DNA of 64,000 bases from Streptomyces sp. NBC_01335. GTDB lineage: Bacteria > Actinomycetota > Actinomycetes > Streptomycetales > Streptomycetaceae. Below, in pieces: positions 63,401 through 64,000 of this stretch (positions are counted from its first letter, which is position 1; every line of letters begins with the position of its first letter). A program made the position numbers and the translations under genes. Under the pieces are notes generated by a model. That model searched no databases. It saw only the letters and a program-made list of their open reading frames with translations, and was not told where the DNA came from. The stretch spans positions 434,001 to 498,000 of the forward strand of contig NZ_CP108370.1 in assembly GCF_035953295.1 (NCBI RefSeq), written 5' to 3'.

Positions 63401-64000
63401 CCCCGCCTTCGGGAAGCGCCTGCATCAGGCGGGCGCGGGCGGCGACGAGCGCGGCGGCGTCTTCGAGGGCGAGCACCCCGGCGACGTGGGCGGCGGCCAG
63501 CTCGCCGACGGAGTGCCCGGCCACCACGTCGGGGTGTACGCCCCAGGACTCCAGCAGCCGGAAGAGCGCCACCTCCAGGGCGAACAGCGCGGGCTGGGTG
63601 TACAGCGTGCGGTCCAGCTCGCCGCCGGTGCCGGTGGGCGCCCCGTCGGCGTCCGCGTCGCCGAAGACGACCTCGCGCAGCGGGGCGGACGCGTACCCGG
63701 TCAGGTGGGCGTCGAGCGCCGCGCAGTTGGCGTCGAAGGAGGCGGCGAAGACGGGGTGGGCCGCGTACAGCTCCCGCCCCATGCCGATCCGCTGGCTGCC
63801 CTGTCCGGTGAAGAGGAAGGCGGTCCGGCCGTGGGCCGCGGCGTGGCCGCGTACGGCACCCTCGGCCGACTCCCCCCGTGCGATGGCGCGTACGGCGTCG
63901 AGCAGCTCGGCGGGATTCCCGCCCACCAGTACCGCTCGGTGGTCGAAGGACGGCTTGCGGGCCAGCGCGTACGCCACCTCGGCGGGGTCGGCCGGCGTGG
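60447..64000 (-). CDS. Type I modular PKS, partial: (KS)-AT(malonyl)-KR-ACP
   Basis: The 5' end lies beyond the window; the frame is open to 64000. Counted from the GTG at 63977: AT with Ser156 in GHSVGE and HAFH at 280-283, malonyl type. A post-AT dimerisation-like element (FWEPVERQDLDALADTLGL, about 459-477) is typical of modules with KR only. KR has TGGTGALA at 745-752 (third Gly replaced by Ala), LDD at 830-832 (B type), Ser874 and Tyr887. ACP Ser1050 in GFDSLTTVEL. A C-terminal docking region (DDELMDFIGKELGIS) suits transfer to the next protein. An 18-bp minisatellite encodes repeated ELDTQA units in the AT (about 206-235). The module adds a malonyl unit and reduces the beta-keto group. 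Confidence 0.95.
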   Translation of the reverse strand, partial: TPADPAEVAYALARKPSFDHRAVLVGGNPAELLDAVRAIARGESAEGAVRGHAAAHGRTAFLFTGQGSQRIGMGRELYAAHPVFAASFDANCAALDAHLTGYASAPLREVVFGDADADGAPTGTGGELDRTLYTQPALFALEVALFRLLESWGVHPDVVAGHSVGELAAAHVAGVLALEDAAALVAARARLMQALPEGGAMVAVEADEAEVLAELDTQAELDTQAELDTQAERDGQAEREGREGAVGIAAVNGPASTVLSGEEASVLAIAERFRARGRRTSRLRTSHAFHSPLMDPMTGELGAVAAELTHLPPRIPLLSALDGEHFTRERPLTPAYWAAHARGTVRFLDVARRLEHDGVTTFLELGPEAVLTALTQEALPGGRPEGTPPPALASLLRRGRPEPETLLTALGTAHARGAKVDWSAVLGLSGPSRVELPTYPFQRSRHWADAPGLRAPFAVPAGDDRFWEPVERQDLDALADTLGLLEPGHREALGTVLPRLAHWRSERGRAAEADSLRYRVRWQPVPDQPTAPAGPARWLLVVPDGRTGGDRPYDAWAPLLEKALTGSGARVDLVRVADARADRDALAALLAEAADRAPAEPVTGVLSLLSLDHGADPRRPALPYGLAATTTLLQALESGAVSGAPLWALTRGAVTTGTADPAADPTGALVWGLGGIAAVESPRWGGVVDLPEHADARAARRVLTALTGGHREAELAVRPEGLLARRLVPAPLEPASGGRTTGWTPGGTVLVTGGTGALARHTAAWLARKGAGHLLLVSRRGGDAPGADTLRAELGELGAEVTFAACDVADRDALAGVLAAVPAEQPLTAVVHTAAVLDDALLDALTPEQADRVLRVKALGARHLDELTRDLPLTAFVLFSSVTGIAGTPGQGNYAPGNAYLDALAHTRRAAGLPATSISWGQWAGDGIAGDEGAHRNARGGLLPMDPQLALSVLEQALDQDETHLVVCRADWQILAAARSHPLLAELTAGPSDTGTAPPEEPEQGGLVAELSGAASEQERRRLLLRFVTIQVGEVQGGRPANSVDIHRGFKEQGFDSLTTVELRNRLNQRTGLSLPTTAVFDHPTPHALAELLYERLVPEVRAAQDTAGELAAHLDRLEALLASLPPGGPEREGAAGRLNALAAVGHGEPRPAEGDDQDLAAGLSSATDDELMDFIGKELGIS
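63290..63361. repeat. 18-bp minisatellite in the AT domain (4 units)
   Basis: Units at 63290-63307 (diverged), 63308-63325, 63326-63343 and 63344-63361; the last three are identical (CCTGCGTGTCGAGTTCGG). A further degenerate unit precedes them (63272-63289). The six-codon period keeps the frame. Confidence 0.9.

Overview
This window reads as Streptomyces chromosome. Base composition is very high in G+C, several starts are GTG, and many reading frames overlap by 4 nt. The gene set is characteristic of the genus: an MmyB-type regulator, a LAL-type LuxR regulator, a modular type I PKS, DUF305 and LVIVD proteins, and a single-TM Ser/Thr kinase. No rRNA, tRNA, CRISPR array or prophage was seen. 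I had no search tools, so family names rest on motifs and architecture I can read in the translations.

Region 1 (1-30700) is a mosaic of small housekeeping and accessory transcription units. It holds a PAP2 phosphatase (cut by the window edge), HAD and GNAT enzymes, and a divergent LVIVD-propeller/DUF305 lipoprotein pair. Next come an ArsR regulator, a methyltransferase with a repeat-built insert, an Old Yellow Enzyme, a BNR-repeat protein, and uracil-DNA glycosylase coupled to a sugar-kinase-like ATPase. A CbiX-like protein, a lactonase propeller, a FUSC transporter and an MmyB regulator follow. An alcohol dehydrogenase-cupin-alcohol dehydrogenase operon then leads to an Lrp regulator, a Ser/Thr kinase, an aldo/keto reductase, a stand-alone LigD phosphoesterase, DinB, and a TetR/DUF4267 divergon with two matching operator palindromes. 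The region closes with a disrupted SLC13 permease, Dps and a small secreted protein. Several strong inverted repeats separate these units.

Region 2 (30700-43000) looks like small-molecule uptake and oxidation. A Baeyer-Villiger monooxygenase overlaps an SMP-30-type lactonase gene. A Cys-rich ORF of 44 codons, resembling actinobacterial sulfur-responsive leader peptides, precedes an acyl-CoA dehydrogenase/DszC-like flavoprotein. That gene heads a tightly coupled operon for an oligopeptide-type ABC importer (SBP, two permeases, fused double ATPase) and ends with a type II thioesterase.

Region 3 (43000-64000) is the end of a modular PKS cluster. A LAL regulator faces, tail to tail, a flavin-dependent (LLM) monooxygenase and three PKS genes read on the minus strand. 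In biosynthetic order these are (partial) AT-KR-ACP, then KS-AT(methylmalonyl)-DH-KR-ACP plus KS-AT(VAGH type, probably ethylmalonyl)-ACP, then KS-AT(malonyl)-ACP-TE. The last two modules have no ketoreductase, so the released chain should carry two adjacent beta-keto groups.

The most striking observation is a MITE-like element with perfect 20-bp terminal inverted repeats at 48358-48538 inside the terminal PKS gene. Its net insertion of 177 bp keeps the frame, so the element is translated as a 59-residue AT-ACP linker. Three genes in the window (methyltransferase, sugar-kinase-like ATPase, PKS AT domain) carry in-frame minisatellites, and an intergenic region carries two further tandem duplications.
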